From Eubacterium oxidoreducens (GTDB lineage: Bacteria > Bacillota > Clostridia > Lachnospirales > Lachnospiraceae), in assembly GCF_900104415.1 (NCBI RefSeq), contig NZ_FMXR01000011.1, positions 1 through 64,000 of the forward strand: a stretch of DNA of 64,000 bases, written 5' to 3'. The translations under genes were made by a program, and so were the position numbers. Shown here piece after piece: positions 8,481 to 16,958 of the stretch. Under the pieces are notes generated by a model that ran no database searches, was not told where the DNA came from, and saw only the letters and a program-made list of their open reading frames with translations. Position 1 is the stretch's first letter. Each line of letters starts with the position of its first letter.

Positions 8481-10365
8481 TCGGAGCACCTCCTCCGCTG
8501 TTACCGCCCATTTTACCGCCGCCGCTTGAATCCATGCTAGGCATATCACCGCTGTTTTGGCCCATGCCGCCCATGCCGCCCATGGTCTTCTCGCTGGATT
8601 CTTCGGAATCAGAAGTAGAAGCTTCGGTATAATATACGGTATCGCCTTCTTCAAGTCCGCTTTGAATCTCTACATTGCTTCCGTCAGAAAGACCGGTAGT
8701 AACTTCTGTCTTTCCGGATAAATTGCCTTCATCATCCACCTCTGTATATACGTATGTTCCATCCTGGTCTTCTTGAAGTGCGCTGACCGGAATGGTAAGA
8801 ACGTCGGCAGCTTCTTCGATGTTAATTGTGGCAGAAGCACTCATGCCGGCAAGCATTCCGTCTGCACGATCCACGGTGATTTCACAGGTATATTTAGCAT
8901 TTCCCTCGCTGCTTGAAGATGCGGAATGAGAAACAGAGGTAATGGTTCCTGAGAATTCTTCATCTTCTAACGCATCCAACGTGATGGTTGCAGTCTGGCC
9001 TTCTTCTACGGAATTAATATCTAATTCGTCAACATCCACTGAGATTGTTACTTCGTCAGAAGAAGCAATTGTAAATGAGGAAGTTGTAGAAACTGTATAC
9101 TCATCAGAACTGTCACTCGAACTAGAACTTGAAGAGGAAGAACTACTTGATGATCCTGATGAGGAAGAAGAACTTCCGCCTGCTGATGTAGAACCGCCTG
9201 AGCTTGAAGCTGTAGAGCTTTGGCTGGAAACAGATCCACTAGTGCTGCTTGATTGGCTGCTTGATTGGTTGGAAGAGCTAGAAGCAGAACTGTTAGAGGA
9301 AGAAGAACTAGAACTTTCTGTAGCAGAAAAGACTGCTTTAATTCTTAATTTATTTCCTTCTGTGTCGGCTGTTCCAATAATCTTAGGTGTATCAGAGGAA
9401 ATCGTTGCACCGGCGATGGTGACAGCATATTCATCCGCATCGGTAAACGCGTAACCGTCTTTTGCTGTTAAGGTGATAGTTGCGGTATAAACAGTTCCGG
9501 CCTGGAAGGCTCCGCTACAATCCCATGAAATAGTTGCGGTATAAGCATCTGTTTCACTGATGGATGATTGTGGTGTGGCACCTGTAGTAGGAGCTGTCAC
9601 GGAGATGGAATTGATGTCATCATCTGAAATTGTTGTGACTGAGTTATTACTTGTTGTTTGTGCAGATGTTGTAGAAACTGCGGTAGAAAGAGTAATCACA
9701 CTTGCACTATCGGATGTACTTGCGGTATTCGTTGCTGTTTCACCTGTTCCTTCTGATGATTCACTTGAGGAATCAGAATCAGTAGAAATATTTATGGTAT
9801 CGATTACGCCGGCACTTGTAGCATAGATTGCGCCTTTTTTACGAATTTTTTTCAGCTGTTTTTGCAGAGTTTCAAGGTCAGATAAATCATTTTCATACAC
9901 AAGATACTGAAGATAAACATCAGAACTTGTGTCGGAAAAGTCATCATCATCTTCTAAATCGTCCATTTCGTCTTCGAGGTCATCAATCAGTTCGTTGACT
10001 TCTAGTAAAGCACTGATGACAGAGGATTCGTCAACAGTCGCAAGTTTTTGTCCTTCTTCAACGGTATCGCCTTCGCTGACAAGAATTTCTGTGACCGTAA
10101 CACTATCCGGAACTTCGACATCTACTGTGCCGGTGGATGAGATCGTGCCGGATCCTTCAATTGTCGTGCTGACGGTGCCTGTGGTAACATCAGCAGAAAG
10201 CGTCTGTACTTCGGTAGCCATTGCATTTTTTGATGAGAAAGTTCTCAAAAAGATTGTGCTGACTACAATTGCAGCGACTACAACTGCTAAGATAATCTTA
10301 AATCTTTTCGTTTTAAAGAGTTGGATTATAATACTTCCAATCTTTGTAAATATTCTTCGCGACAT
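8470..10365 (-). CDS. MacA/HlyD-like membrane fusion protein with inserted Ig-like and poly-Ser region
   Basis: This is the adaptor of the efflux operon. It has an N-terminal membrane anchor (about 22-44), a lipoyl half (SEGDTVEEGQKL), a very short and acidic coiled-coil stretch, a C-terminal beta-barrel region, and a Gly/Met/Ser-rich tail. Between them lies an insertion of over 200 residues. The insert includes a surface-protein-like module (GTVYTATITLTAKDGYAF) and about 80 residues that are mostly Ser. At 631 residues it is far longer than usual adaptors. In a cell without an outer membrane the insert may span the cell wall, but this is inference. Confidence 0.85.
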   Translation of the reverse strand: MSRRIFTKIGSIIIQLFKTKRFKIILAVVVAAIVVSTIFLRTFSSKNAMATEVQTLSADVTTGTVSTTIEGSGTISSTGTVDVEVPDSVTVTEILVSEGDTVEEGQKLATVDESSVISALLEVNELIDDLEDEMDDLEDDDDFSDTSSDVYLQYLVYENDLSDLETLQKQLKKIRKKGAIYATSAGVIDTINISTDSDSSSESSEGTGETATNTASTSDSASVITLSTAVSTTSAQTTSNNSVTTISDDDINSISVTAPTTGATPQSSISETDAYTATISWDCSGAFQAGTVYTATITLTAKDGYAFTDADEYAVTIAGATISSDTPKIIGTADTEGNKLRIKAVFSATESSSSSSSNSSASSSSNQSSSQSSSTSGSVSSQSSTASSSGGSTSAGGSSSSSSGSSSSSSSSSSSSSDSSDEYTVSTTSSFTIASSDEVTISVDVDELDINSVEEGQTATITLDALEDEEFSGTITSVSHSASSSSEGNAKYTCEITVDRADGMLAGMSASATINIEEAADVLTIPVSALQEDQDGTYVYTEVDDEGNLSGKTEVTTGLSDGSNVEIQSGLEEGDTVYYTEASTSDSEESSEKTMGGMGGMGQNSGDMPSMDSSGGGKMGGNSGGGAPSGN

Positions 10366-10393
10366 TTTTTCATTCCTCCTAAATATGTGTCGT

Positions 10394-10422
10394 GTTATAA
10401 TAGGACATTATTTTTATGTTAA
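10394..10422 (-). promoter_or_regulatory. Promoter of the efflux operon
   Basis: On the minus strand TTAACA (10422-10417) and TATAAC (10399-10394) are 17 bases apart. The adaptor start follows with a TAGGAGGAATG ribosome site. Confidence 0.65.
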
Positions 10423-10487
10423 GAAAATCATAATTCTTATATGTGAATGTAAAATGTTAGCAATGTGAAAAGTATGTGAGTATAAAA

Positions 10488-10516
10488 TTGTGATTCATTG
10501 CAAACTGTGATACAAT
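10488..10516 (+). promoter_or_regulatory. Promoter directly in front of the membrane protein gene at 10523
   Basis: TTGTGA (10488-10493) and TACAAT (10511-10516) are 17 bases apart. The expected transcription start falls on or next to the ATG at 10523, and no Shine-Dalgarno sequence lies between, so the message may be leaderless. Confidence 0.5.
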
Positions 10517-10522
10517 TTTTTC

Positions 10523-11137
10523 ATGTTTGAGCTATTGTATAAAACAAAAAAACATTATAAAAAAATGATGATACCACCCTTGGTTTATATCGTATTAATG
10601 GTTATTGTGATTGTGGTGACATCGCTACAACCATATGGAAAAGCCAAAACGGTTGAGGATTATGAATCTTTGTGCGAACAATTAAAGTCGGGGAATGAGG
10701 TGGAATTGACTGTTTCGAATGTTGCTTATTTGGGATATAAGGAGCAGCTCTTAGGAAAAACTATTGCGTATTATTATATAGGAGAGTTTGAGGATAAGCA
10801 CATCATATTCACAATCAGTCAGTCAGAGTATGACAAGATGAAAGAAAGTGCTGAAAGTTATACGCTAAAAGCCACGGTTCGAATCCATACCGGTCGACTC
10901 AGCCGGGTGGAGCTGGCGGTAATCGATGATTTGGGCTGGACAGAGGAAGGTATGCGAGATCAGGTGGTGCAGGTTCTGTTTGAAGATGTAGAGGTGATGC
11001 ATAAGATTGCGGTTGTGATATTTTGGTTTCTTATGATTACCATTATCATTGCTGTTTTTGGAATGCTGATGCAAAGTAGATATTTGAAACAACCGGAGAA
11101 GTCGCCGTATTATAAAAAACACATGAAGGAGTGCTAG
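10523..11137 (+). CDS. Unrecognised membrane protein with two helices
   Basis: I cannot assign this 204-residue protein. It has a membrane helix at about residues 15-36 (PPLVYIVLMVIVIVVTSL), an extracytoplasmic middle of some 120 residues with beta-strand character, and a second helix at about 165-188. There is no ribosome site in front of the ATG. It lies 2 bases before the methyltransferase gene and may be part of the same transcript. Confidence 0.6.
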   Translation: MFELLYKTKKHYKKMMIPPLVYIVLMVIVIVVTSLQPYGKAKTVEDYESLCEQLKSGNEVELTVSNVAYLGYKEQLLGKTIAYYYIGEFEDKHIIFTISQSEYDKMKESAESYTLKATVRIHTGRLSRVELAVIDDLGWTEEGMRDQVVQVLFEDVEVMHKIAVVIFWFLMITIIIAVFGMLMQSRYLKQPEKSPYYKKHMKEC

Positions 11138-11139
11138 AA

Positions 11140-11892
11140 ATGGCAAGTTATGAAGCATTTGCACAAGTGTATGATTTGTTTATGGATAATATTCCATACG
11201 AAACATGGTGTGACAATCTGCTGGGCTTTTTGCAGGAAGCGGGAATTAAGGAAGGTCTGGTTGTCGATCTTGGATGTGGCACCGGTGTGATGACACGGAT
11301 GCTTGAGTTGGCCGGTTATGATATGATAGGAATCGACCTTTCACAAGACATGCTCTGGGAGGCCAGGCAGCATCAGATAGAAGAAGGCAGCAATATATTA
11401 TATCTGCAGCAGGATATGCGGGAATTTGAATTATATGGAACGGTTCGAGCAATTATATGTATTTGCGACAGTATTAATTACATATTGAAAGAAGAAGAAC
11501 TTGTCAAAGTCTTTTCGCTTGTGAATAATTACCTTGATCCGCAGGGGCTGTTTGTATTTGATTTTAATACGGTATATAAATACGAACAGATTGGAGAGGA
11601 AGTAATCTGTGAAAATCGAAAAGAGGGTAGTTTCATCTGGGAAAACTATTATGATGTCGATACACAGATTAATGAGTATGATCTCACACTCTATATTGGA
11701 AGCGAGCATGAGGGGCTTTATGAGCGTTATGAAGAAAATCACAGGCAGCGTGGTTATACGTTGGAAAACATGAAGGAATGTCTTGAAAAAGCCGGTATGG
11801 TATATGCGGCTTCTTATGATGCAGATACTATGAAAGAAGTGACAAAATACAGTCAGCGAATATATGTGCTGGCTTATGAGAAAGGAAAATAG
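11140..11892 (+). CDS. Class I SAM-dependent methyltransferase
   Basis: The protein has a Rossmann-fold methyltransferase core: motif I VDLGCGTG (about 42-49), the acidic loop after beta-2 (GIDLSQDML), and a DMREFEL region. It resembles small-molecule or ubiquinone-type methyltransferases found in Clostridia, but the substrate cannot be read from the sequence. ATG 11140 is chosen over the upstream in-frame ATG at 11131 because AAGGAG lies 8 bases before it. The stop is immediately followed by the hslO start. Confidence 0.85.
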   Translation: MASYEAFAQVYDLFMDNIPYETWCDNLLGFLQEAGIKEGLVVDLGCGTGVMTRMLELAGYDMIGIDLSQDMLWEARQHQIEEGSNILYLQQDMREFELYGTVRAIICICDSINYILKEEELVKVFSLVNNYLDPQGLFVFDFNTVYKYEQIGEEVICENRKEGSFIWENYYDVDTQINEYDLTLYIGSEHEGLYERYEENHRQRGYTLENMKECLEKAGMVYAASYDADTMKEVTKYSQRIYVLAYEKGK

Positions 11893-12762
11893 ATGGAAGA
11901 TTATATTGTGAGAGCAACGGCTGCGAATCATCAGATTCGAGCTTTTGCAATTTATTCAAAAAATATGGTAGAAGAGGCGAGAAAACGCCATAATACAAGT
12001 CCCGTTGCAACTGCTGCAATGGGACGCCTTATGAGCGCGGGAGCCATGATGGGAATTATGATGAAGGGGCAGGATGATTTGCTTACACTTCATGCAAAAG
12101 GAATCGGACCTATGAAAGGCGTTACGGTCAGTGCAAATCCGAAAGGTGATGTCAAGGCTTATGTGGATGTGCCGGGAGTAATTGTGCCGGCGAAAAATGG
12201 AAAGCTTGATGTAGGCGGCGCTTTAGGAGAAGGTTATCTGGTAGTGATTCGTGATTTAGGATTAAAAGAGCCATATACGGGACGTGTGCAGTTGCAGACA
12301 GGAGAAATCGGTGATGATCTTGCCTATTATTTTGCAGTATCCGAACAGACGCCTTCATCGGTAGGTCTGGGCGTGCTGATGGATAAGACCAATCATGTCA
12401 GACAGGCAGGTGGATTTATTATTCAGCTGATGCCGGACACACAAGAGGAAACGATTGATAAATTAGAGCAAAAATTATCGCAGGTGACTTCGGTTACAAA
12501 ATTGCTGGAAAATGGAAATACTCCGGAACAGATTCTTGAAATTTTGCTTGGGGATTTGGGACTGGAGATAGAAGAAAAAGTTTCAACCGGATTTGTCTGC
12601 AATTGCAGTCATGATAAAGTGGAAAAGGTATTGGTATCCTTATCTAAGGATGACTTACAGGAAATGATTGACGATGGTGAACCGATTGAAGTAAAATGCC
12701 ATTTTTGCAATACGGCATATACATTTTCTGTTCAGGAATTAAAGGAGATAATAAAGCGTTGA
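11893..12762 (+). CDS. hslO: Redox-regulated chaperone Hsp33
   Basis: Hsp33 is a cytoplasmic holdase that becomes active when its zinc-bound cysteines are oxidised. The C-terminal redox switch is complete: C236-x-C238 and C269-x-x-C272. The N-terminal domain shows the family features (an IRAFA motif near the start, GRLMSAGAMMG, and a central GEIGDDLAYYF). Length of 289 residues is normal. The start codon follows the preceding TAG with no gap; the end overlaps the TTG start of nadE. Confidence 0.95.
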   Translation: MEDYIVRATAANHQIRAFAIYSKNMVEEARKRHNTSPVATAAMGRLMSAGAMMGIMMKGQDDLLTLHAKGIGPMKGVTVSANPKGDVKAYVDVPGVIVPAKNGKLDVGGALGEGYLVVIRDLGLKEPYTGRVQLQTGEIGDDLAYYFAVSEQTPSSVGLGVLMDKTNHVRQAGGFIIQLMPDTQEETIDKLEQKLSQVTSVTKLLENGNTPEQILEILLGDLGLEIEEKVSTGFVCNCSHDKVEKVLVSLSKDDLQEMIDDGEPIEVKCHFCNTAYTFSVQELKEIIKR

Positions 12763-14735
12763 AACAAGGATTTATAAAGGTCGCTGCTTTAACACCAAAG
12801 GTAAAAGTTGCCGATCCACAATATAACAAACAAGTAATTATAGAAGAAATAAAAAAAGCGGCTTCTAAAAATGCCAAGATTATAGTATTTCCGGAACTAT
12901 GTATTACCGGGTATTCCTGTTCGGATCTGTTTCTTCAGCAGATTTTGCTAGAAGAGTCTGTTCAGGCACTTTTGGAGATTGCCAAATTTACCGAGGTGGT
13001 AGATGCGCTTGTGTTTGTGGGATTGCCGGTTGCGGTTGATGGAAATCTTTATAATGTCGCAGCTGTGCTTAGCAAGGGAACCGTAATGGCACTTGTGCCT
13101 AAGACGAATATTCCGACTTATAATGAGTTTTATGAAGGAAGATATTTTGCGTCAGCGCCGAAAAATGTTGTGCCGGCAAGATTGACACAAGAGCTGGTTG
13201 TGCCGATGGGAACGGATATTTTGTTTCAATGTGCCAAGATGCCGGAGGTGAAGATTGCAGCTGAACTTTGTGAAGATTTGTGGGTGCCGAATCCGCCAAG
13301 TATTCGTCATGCGATGGCAGGAGCAAATATTATTGTAAACCTGTCTGCAAGTAATGAGATTACAGGAAAAGATGGATATCGATTAGATCTTGTAAAGGGA
13401 CAGTCCGGACGATTGATTTGTGGCTATGTCTATGCAAGCGCGGGCGAAGGAGAGTCAACGCAGGATGTGGTCTACAGCGGCCATAATATTATTGCGGAAA
13501 ATGGACGTATTTTGGCAGAGTCAAAGCGATTTGCCAATGAGCCGGTCTATTCAGAATTTGATGTTCAGCTGTTAAATGAAAACAGACGACGTATGAATAC
13601 ATTTGCCGTTTGTCATGAAGGGTATATGGGTATTCCATTCCAATTGGATGTGTGCGAGACTACGCTTAGCAGATTTATTGATCCGGCACCATTTGTGCCA
13701 TCAAAGGAAGAACTTAGGACAAAACGATGCGAGGAAATTTTGAATATTCAATCCTATGGCCTAAAGAAAAGAATTGAGCATACAAATGCGAAAACAGCGG
13801 TAATCGGGATTAGCGGAGGACTTGATTCTACGCTGGCATTCCTTGTAACGGTAAAGGCATTTGATTTGCTTGGCAAAGACCATAAGGATATCATTGCGGT
13901 TACCATGCCGGGGTTTGGGACAACCGATCGCACTTATGACAATGCTTGTACACTGATTAGACGATTTGGAGCTACGCTTCAGGAAATTAATATTAAGAAC
14001 GCGGTTCGAGTTCATTTTGACGACATTGGACATGACGAAAGTATTCATGATGTGACTTATGAAAATGCACAGGCACGTCAAAGGACGTTGCTGCTTATGG
14101 ATATTGCCAACCAAAAGGGCGGTATGGTGATAGGAACCGGGGATTTGTCGGAACTGGCACTTGGATGGGCGACCTATAATGGCGATCATATGTCGATGTA
14201 TGGAGTTAATGCATCGGTACCAAAGACACTTGTACGACATTTAGTTTCTTATTATGCGGAGATGTTGGACGATAAAGAACTGCAAACCGTGCTACTAGAT
14301 GTGCTAGACACACCGGTTTCACCGGAATTGTTGCCGCCTGAAGATGGAAAGATTTCACAAAAAACCGAAGATCTTGTCGGACCATATGAACTGCATGATT
14401 TCTTCTTGTATCAGATGCTTAGATGCGGATATTCACCAAAGAAAATCTTTCGCCTTGCAAGAATTGCTTTTGATGGACAATATGAAAAAGAGGAAATTGC
14501 AAAATGGCTACAGACATTTATTCGTCGCTTCTTTGCACAACAGTTTAAGCGTTCTTGCCTGCCGGATGGTCCTAAGGTTGGTAGCGTTGCGGTGTCTCCA
14601 AGAGGTGACCTTAGAATGCCATCCGATGCTTCCTATAATATCTGGAGAAATGAGGCGGAACATCTCCTTGAAGAGGAAAAAGAAGAAAGTGTGTTAGATT
14701 TTTTTGATAAGAACTGGACACAATTTTTTAACTAA
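12759..14735 (+). CDS. nadE: Glutamine-dependent NAD(+) synthetase
   Basis: The last step of NAD synthesis uses glutamine as ammonia donor. Residues 1-280 form a nitrilase-type glutaminase with the Glu (FPELCITGYS, E46), Lys (PKTNIPTYNEFYEGRYF) and Cys (ELCEDLW) triad. The C-terminal half is the synthetase with the GISGGLDST loop near residue 350. The start is TTG 12759, overlapping the hslO stop and 10 bases after AAAGGAG; the earlier ATG at 12696 lies inside hslO in another frame. This gives 658 residues, the usual size for the two-domain form. Confidence 0.95.
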   Translation: MKQGFIKVAALTPKVKVADPQYNKQVIIEEIKKAASKNAKIIVFPELCITGYSCSDLFLQQILLEESVQALLEIAKFTEVVDALVFVGLPVAVDGNLYNVAAVLSKGTVMALVPKTNIPTYNEFYEGRYFASAPKNVVPARLTQELVVPMGTDILFQCAKMPEVKIAAELCEDLWVPNPPSIRHAMAGANIIVNLSASNEITGKDGYRLDLVKGQSGRLICGYVYASAGEGESTQDVVYSGHNIIAENGRILAESKRFANEPVYSEFDVQLLNENRRRMNTFAVCHEGYMGIPFQLDVCETTLSRFIDPAPFVPSKEELRTKRCEEILNIQSYGLKKRIEHTNAKTAVIGISGGLDSTLAFLVTVKAFDLLGKDHKDIIAVTMPGFGTTDRTYDNACTLIRRFGATLQEINIKNAVRVHFDDIGHDESIHDVTYENAQARQRTLLLMDIANQKGGMVIGTGDLSELALGWATYNGDHMSMYGVNASVPKTLVRHLVSYYAEMLDDKELQTVLLDVLDTPVSPELLPPEDGKISQKTEDLVGPYELHDFFLYQMLRCGYSPKKIFRLARIAFDGQYEKEEIAKWLQTFIRRFFAQQFKRSCLPDGPKVGSVAVSPRGDLRMPSDASYNIWRNEAEHLLEEEKEESVLDFFDKNWTQFFN

Positions 14736-14806
14736 AAAGAAGGCGTTTGCCAATTGAGGTAAAGTCTGCCAGGTATAGTCGTAGCCTCGGAATGAGGAGG
14801 CGCCGG

Positions 14807-16141
14807 TTAATTGGATTGTTTGTTTTCGCGCAATGTTTTGACGAAATAAAATAGTCTGATGGCAACGCCGCTTCCCCAGCCGAATGGAGCCGCAATCCAG
14901 ATTCCGGTATAAGAAAAGAACGTGTATTTGGAGAGAAAAAAAGCAATTGGAACTTGTACAATAAGCAGGGAAACGATGGTGGAAATCATTGGCATAAATG
15001 GCTTTTCGTAGCCAAGTAAAAATCCATTTAAAATCTGCATTGCCGTTTCGACAAAGTAGAAGGTGCTGACGATGCGGATATATCCGGCACCGATTGCAAT
15101 AACATCTTCATTTGCGGAAAAAAAGCTCATGATTTGTGGGGCAAGCGGGATTACGATACAACTGATGGCAATGGTAATGCACCATCCCATAATAAGGCCT
15201 GAGAAAAAACCTAGACGAGTTCTTTTGAGCTGCTTGGCTCCGCGATTTTGTGCGGTAAAGTTAGAAAGAGCTTGTCCGAGATTTAGATTTGGTAACAAGG
15301 CAAAGGAATCAATTTTTTGTGTTGCGGTATAAGCGGCCATAACACTGCTCCCAAAACTGTTTACCATGCCTTGCAAAGAAAGAAAGCCAATGCTTCTTAG
15401 AAGCTGTTGAATCATAGAAGGAATACCGATTTTGAGCGCGTTTTTTAATAAAGCACTGTCTAATGTGAGATGTCTAATCCGGATGTGAAAGTCCGGATAA
15501 TTTTTTTGTATGGAAAGTAATACTCCAATAAAGCAAAAAAGCTGTGACAAAAGTGTTGCAATCGCAGCACCGGCAATGCCAAGGGATAAGACTTTTACAA
15601 ATAGCAGATCTAGTGCAATATTCAGCAAAGAAGCAAAAGCAAGATAGTAGACCGGCCGCTTAGAATCACCAAGTCCGCGTAGAATGTTGGTCAGCGTATT
15701 GTATAAGAAAATCGGGACGCTTCCGGCAAAAAGAATGCGCAGATAGGTTGTGGACATGGAAATGGTATCGGATGGAACAAAGAAGATGCGAACTAAAAGG
15801 GGACTAATGCATATTCCGATGATGGTAACGCAAATAGAAAGTATAAGAGAAAACAAAAAGCCGGTATCGATCATGCTTCGAATATGCGAGGTGGTTTTTT
15901 CGCCAAAAAAGCGTGAAATCAGAATGCTGATTCCAAGTGTAAGCCCCATCGAAAGTGCAATCAAAATCAGGTGGAATTGAAAACAAAAACCAACAGCGGC
16001 AAGAGCCTGCGTTCCGAGAAAATTGCCAACAATAATACTATCAGCGATGTTGTAGCATTGCTGGAAGAGGTTGCCAATCAAAATAGGAAGGGCAAAGAAA
16101 AATAAAGTTTTTGGTACGCTTTTTGTTGTTAAATCATACAT
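14807..16141 (-). CDS. MATE-family multidrug/Na+ antiporter
   Basis: The 444-residue protein has about 12 membrane helices in two similar halves, with the family motifs in the first helices (LFQQCYNIADSIIVGNFLGTQALAAVG) and a central loop near residue 220. It would export cationic drugs or metabolites using an ion gradient. It stands alone between nadE and the tRNA gene, reading toward nadE. A flippase role for the glycan locus cannot be excluded, but the distance and orientation argue against it. Confidence 0.9.
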   Translation of the reverse strand: MYDLTTKSVPKTLFFFALPILIGNLFQQCYNIADSIIVGNFLGTQALAAVGFCFQFHLILIALSMGLTLGISILISRFFGEKTTSHIRSMIDTGFLFSLILSICVTIIGICISPLLVRIFFVPSDTISMSTTYLRILFAGSVPIFLYNTLTNILRGLGDSKRPVYYLAFASLLNIALDLLFVKVLSLGIAGAAIATLLSQLFCFIGVLLSIQKNYPDFHIRIRHLTLDSALLKNALKIGIPSMIQQLLRSIGFLSLQGMVNSFGSSVMAAYTATQKIDSFALLPNLNLGQALSNFTAQNRGAKQLKRTRLGFFSGLIMGWCITIAISCIVIPLAPQIMSFFSANEDVIAIGAGYIRIVSTFYFVETAMQILNGFLLGYEKPFMPMISTIVSLLIVQVPIAFFLSKYTFFSYTGIWIAAPFGWGSGVAIRLFYFVKTLRENKQSN

Positions 16142-16219
16142 GATAATTTTATTATAAGATTTTAGTTTGGCAGCAGCAATGGTTTGAGAGAAATTCTATC
16201 ATAAATTTATAAAATCGGC

Positions 16220-16248
16220 TTGACTATTGTATTTAAAACTAGTAGAAT
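16220..16248 (+). promoter_or_regulatory. Promoter of tRNA-Leu
   Basis: TTGACT (16220-16225) and TAGAAT (16243-16248) are spaced by 17 bases, 12 bases before the mature tRNA. Confidence 0.8.
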
Positions 16249-16259
16249 ATCTTTTGTTC

Positions 16260-16343
16260 GCAGGAGTGGCGGAATTGGCAGACGCGCAGGCTTCAGGTGC
16301 CTGTGGTAGCAATATCGTGTGGGTTCAAGTCCCATCTCCTGCA
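16260..16343 (+). tRNA. tRNA-Leu, anticodon CAG
   Basis: The acceptor stem GCAGGAG pairs with CTCCTGC. The anticodon stem CAGGC/GCCTG encloses loop TTCAGGT, giving anticodon CAG for CUG codons. A long variable arm (GGTAGCAATATCGT region) and the GGTTCAAGTCC T-arm are present, as expected for tRNA-Leu. The discriminator is A; the 3' CCA is not encoded. Confidence 0.95.
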
Positions 16344-16350
16344 TTTTGAA

Positions 16351-16378
16351 GACAGGCTTGTATAGCCTGTTTTTTTTT
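16351..16378 (+). terminator. Terminator of tRNA-Leu
   Basis: GACAGGC pairs with the downstream AGCCTGT arm and is followed by a run of eight or more T. Confidence 0.9.
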
Positions 16379-16552
16379 GTTTCATAGGAAATTGCTCTGC
16401 ATTTCCTATTAAACAAGTAAGACTGATGTAACGTGTAAAAAACACGAAGAAATTAAAAAAAACAAATTTTTATTCGCGAAATAATAAAAAATATGATATA
16501 ATCCTTTTAAATAGATTTTGAACGGGAGAAAACAAAAGAAAGGAGCTGAACG

Positions 16553-16762
16553 ATGAGTATTAATGTCCTGGAAGATGGCGCAATAAAATCATGTGATGAA
16601 AACAATGTTACAACCACTTTTCGATTACGCGATGAGTGCAAGATCAGTACGCAGCTCGGAAGAAGATACGATGGTAAAGTTACGAAAGTAAAGGAAACAT
16701 CATTGGTGATTAATGGGCGTGTTCTTTTGTTTTCAGACATCAAGACGCTTGAGCTGGCTTGA
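16553..16762 (+). CDS. Small protein of unknown function, beta-barrel-like
   Basis: This 69-residue protein is preceded by AAAGGAG and followed by its own terminator, so it is likely expressed. I do not recognise a family. The C-terminal half alternates hydrophobic and polar residues with a G-K-V-x-K-V and a final D-I-K-T-L pattern, like small SH3/OB-type barrels. The YolD-like protein 2 kb downstream ends in a similar way. A TATAAT-like -10 element lies at 16497-16502. Confidence 0.55.
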   Translation: MSINVLEDGAIKSCDENNVTTTFRLRDECKISTQLGRRYDGKVTKVKETSLVINGRVLLFSDIKTLELA

Positions 16763-16788
16763 AAGAAGGATTAATATCAGAGTTTAGA

Positions 16789-16814
16789 AGAAGCGAGTGA
16801 TCGCTTCTTTTTTT
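16789..16814 (+). terminator. Terminator
   Basis: AGAAGCGA and TCGCTTCT form an 8-bp stem with a GTGA loop, followed by seven T. Confidence 0.9.
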
Positions 16815-16958
16815 GTGGAAGCTTTGATGGTTGCATTGTATAAAAAGAGAAAGACATCGCAAGTAAAAAGAGGCTGGAGCACTTGCATAAGAGGGAAAAT
16901 CGCATTAACATAAAAATAGATAAATAGATGCATGAAGCGTAGAAAGGGGGAGCTTCCG

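Noticed and set aside
8942-9454. Open frame of 170 codons on the plus strand, rich in Glu and Leu
   Set aside because: It is the antisense of the poly-Ser part of the adaptor gene; Ser codons read backwards give long open frames. No ribosome site or family features.
12696-12758. Upstream extension of nadE starting at ATG 12696
   Set aside because: It is read inside hslO in another frame, has no ribosome site, and would add 21 residues not typical for the family.
14736-14806. Terminator between nadE and the MATE gene
   Set aside because: Only a weak, broken pairing (GGCG with CGCC at distance) can be drawn and there is no T run, so no terminator is called here.
16207-16416. Open frame of 69 codons on the minus strand across the tRNA
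   Set aside because: It covers tRNA-Leu and its terminator; not a protein gene.
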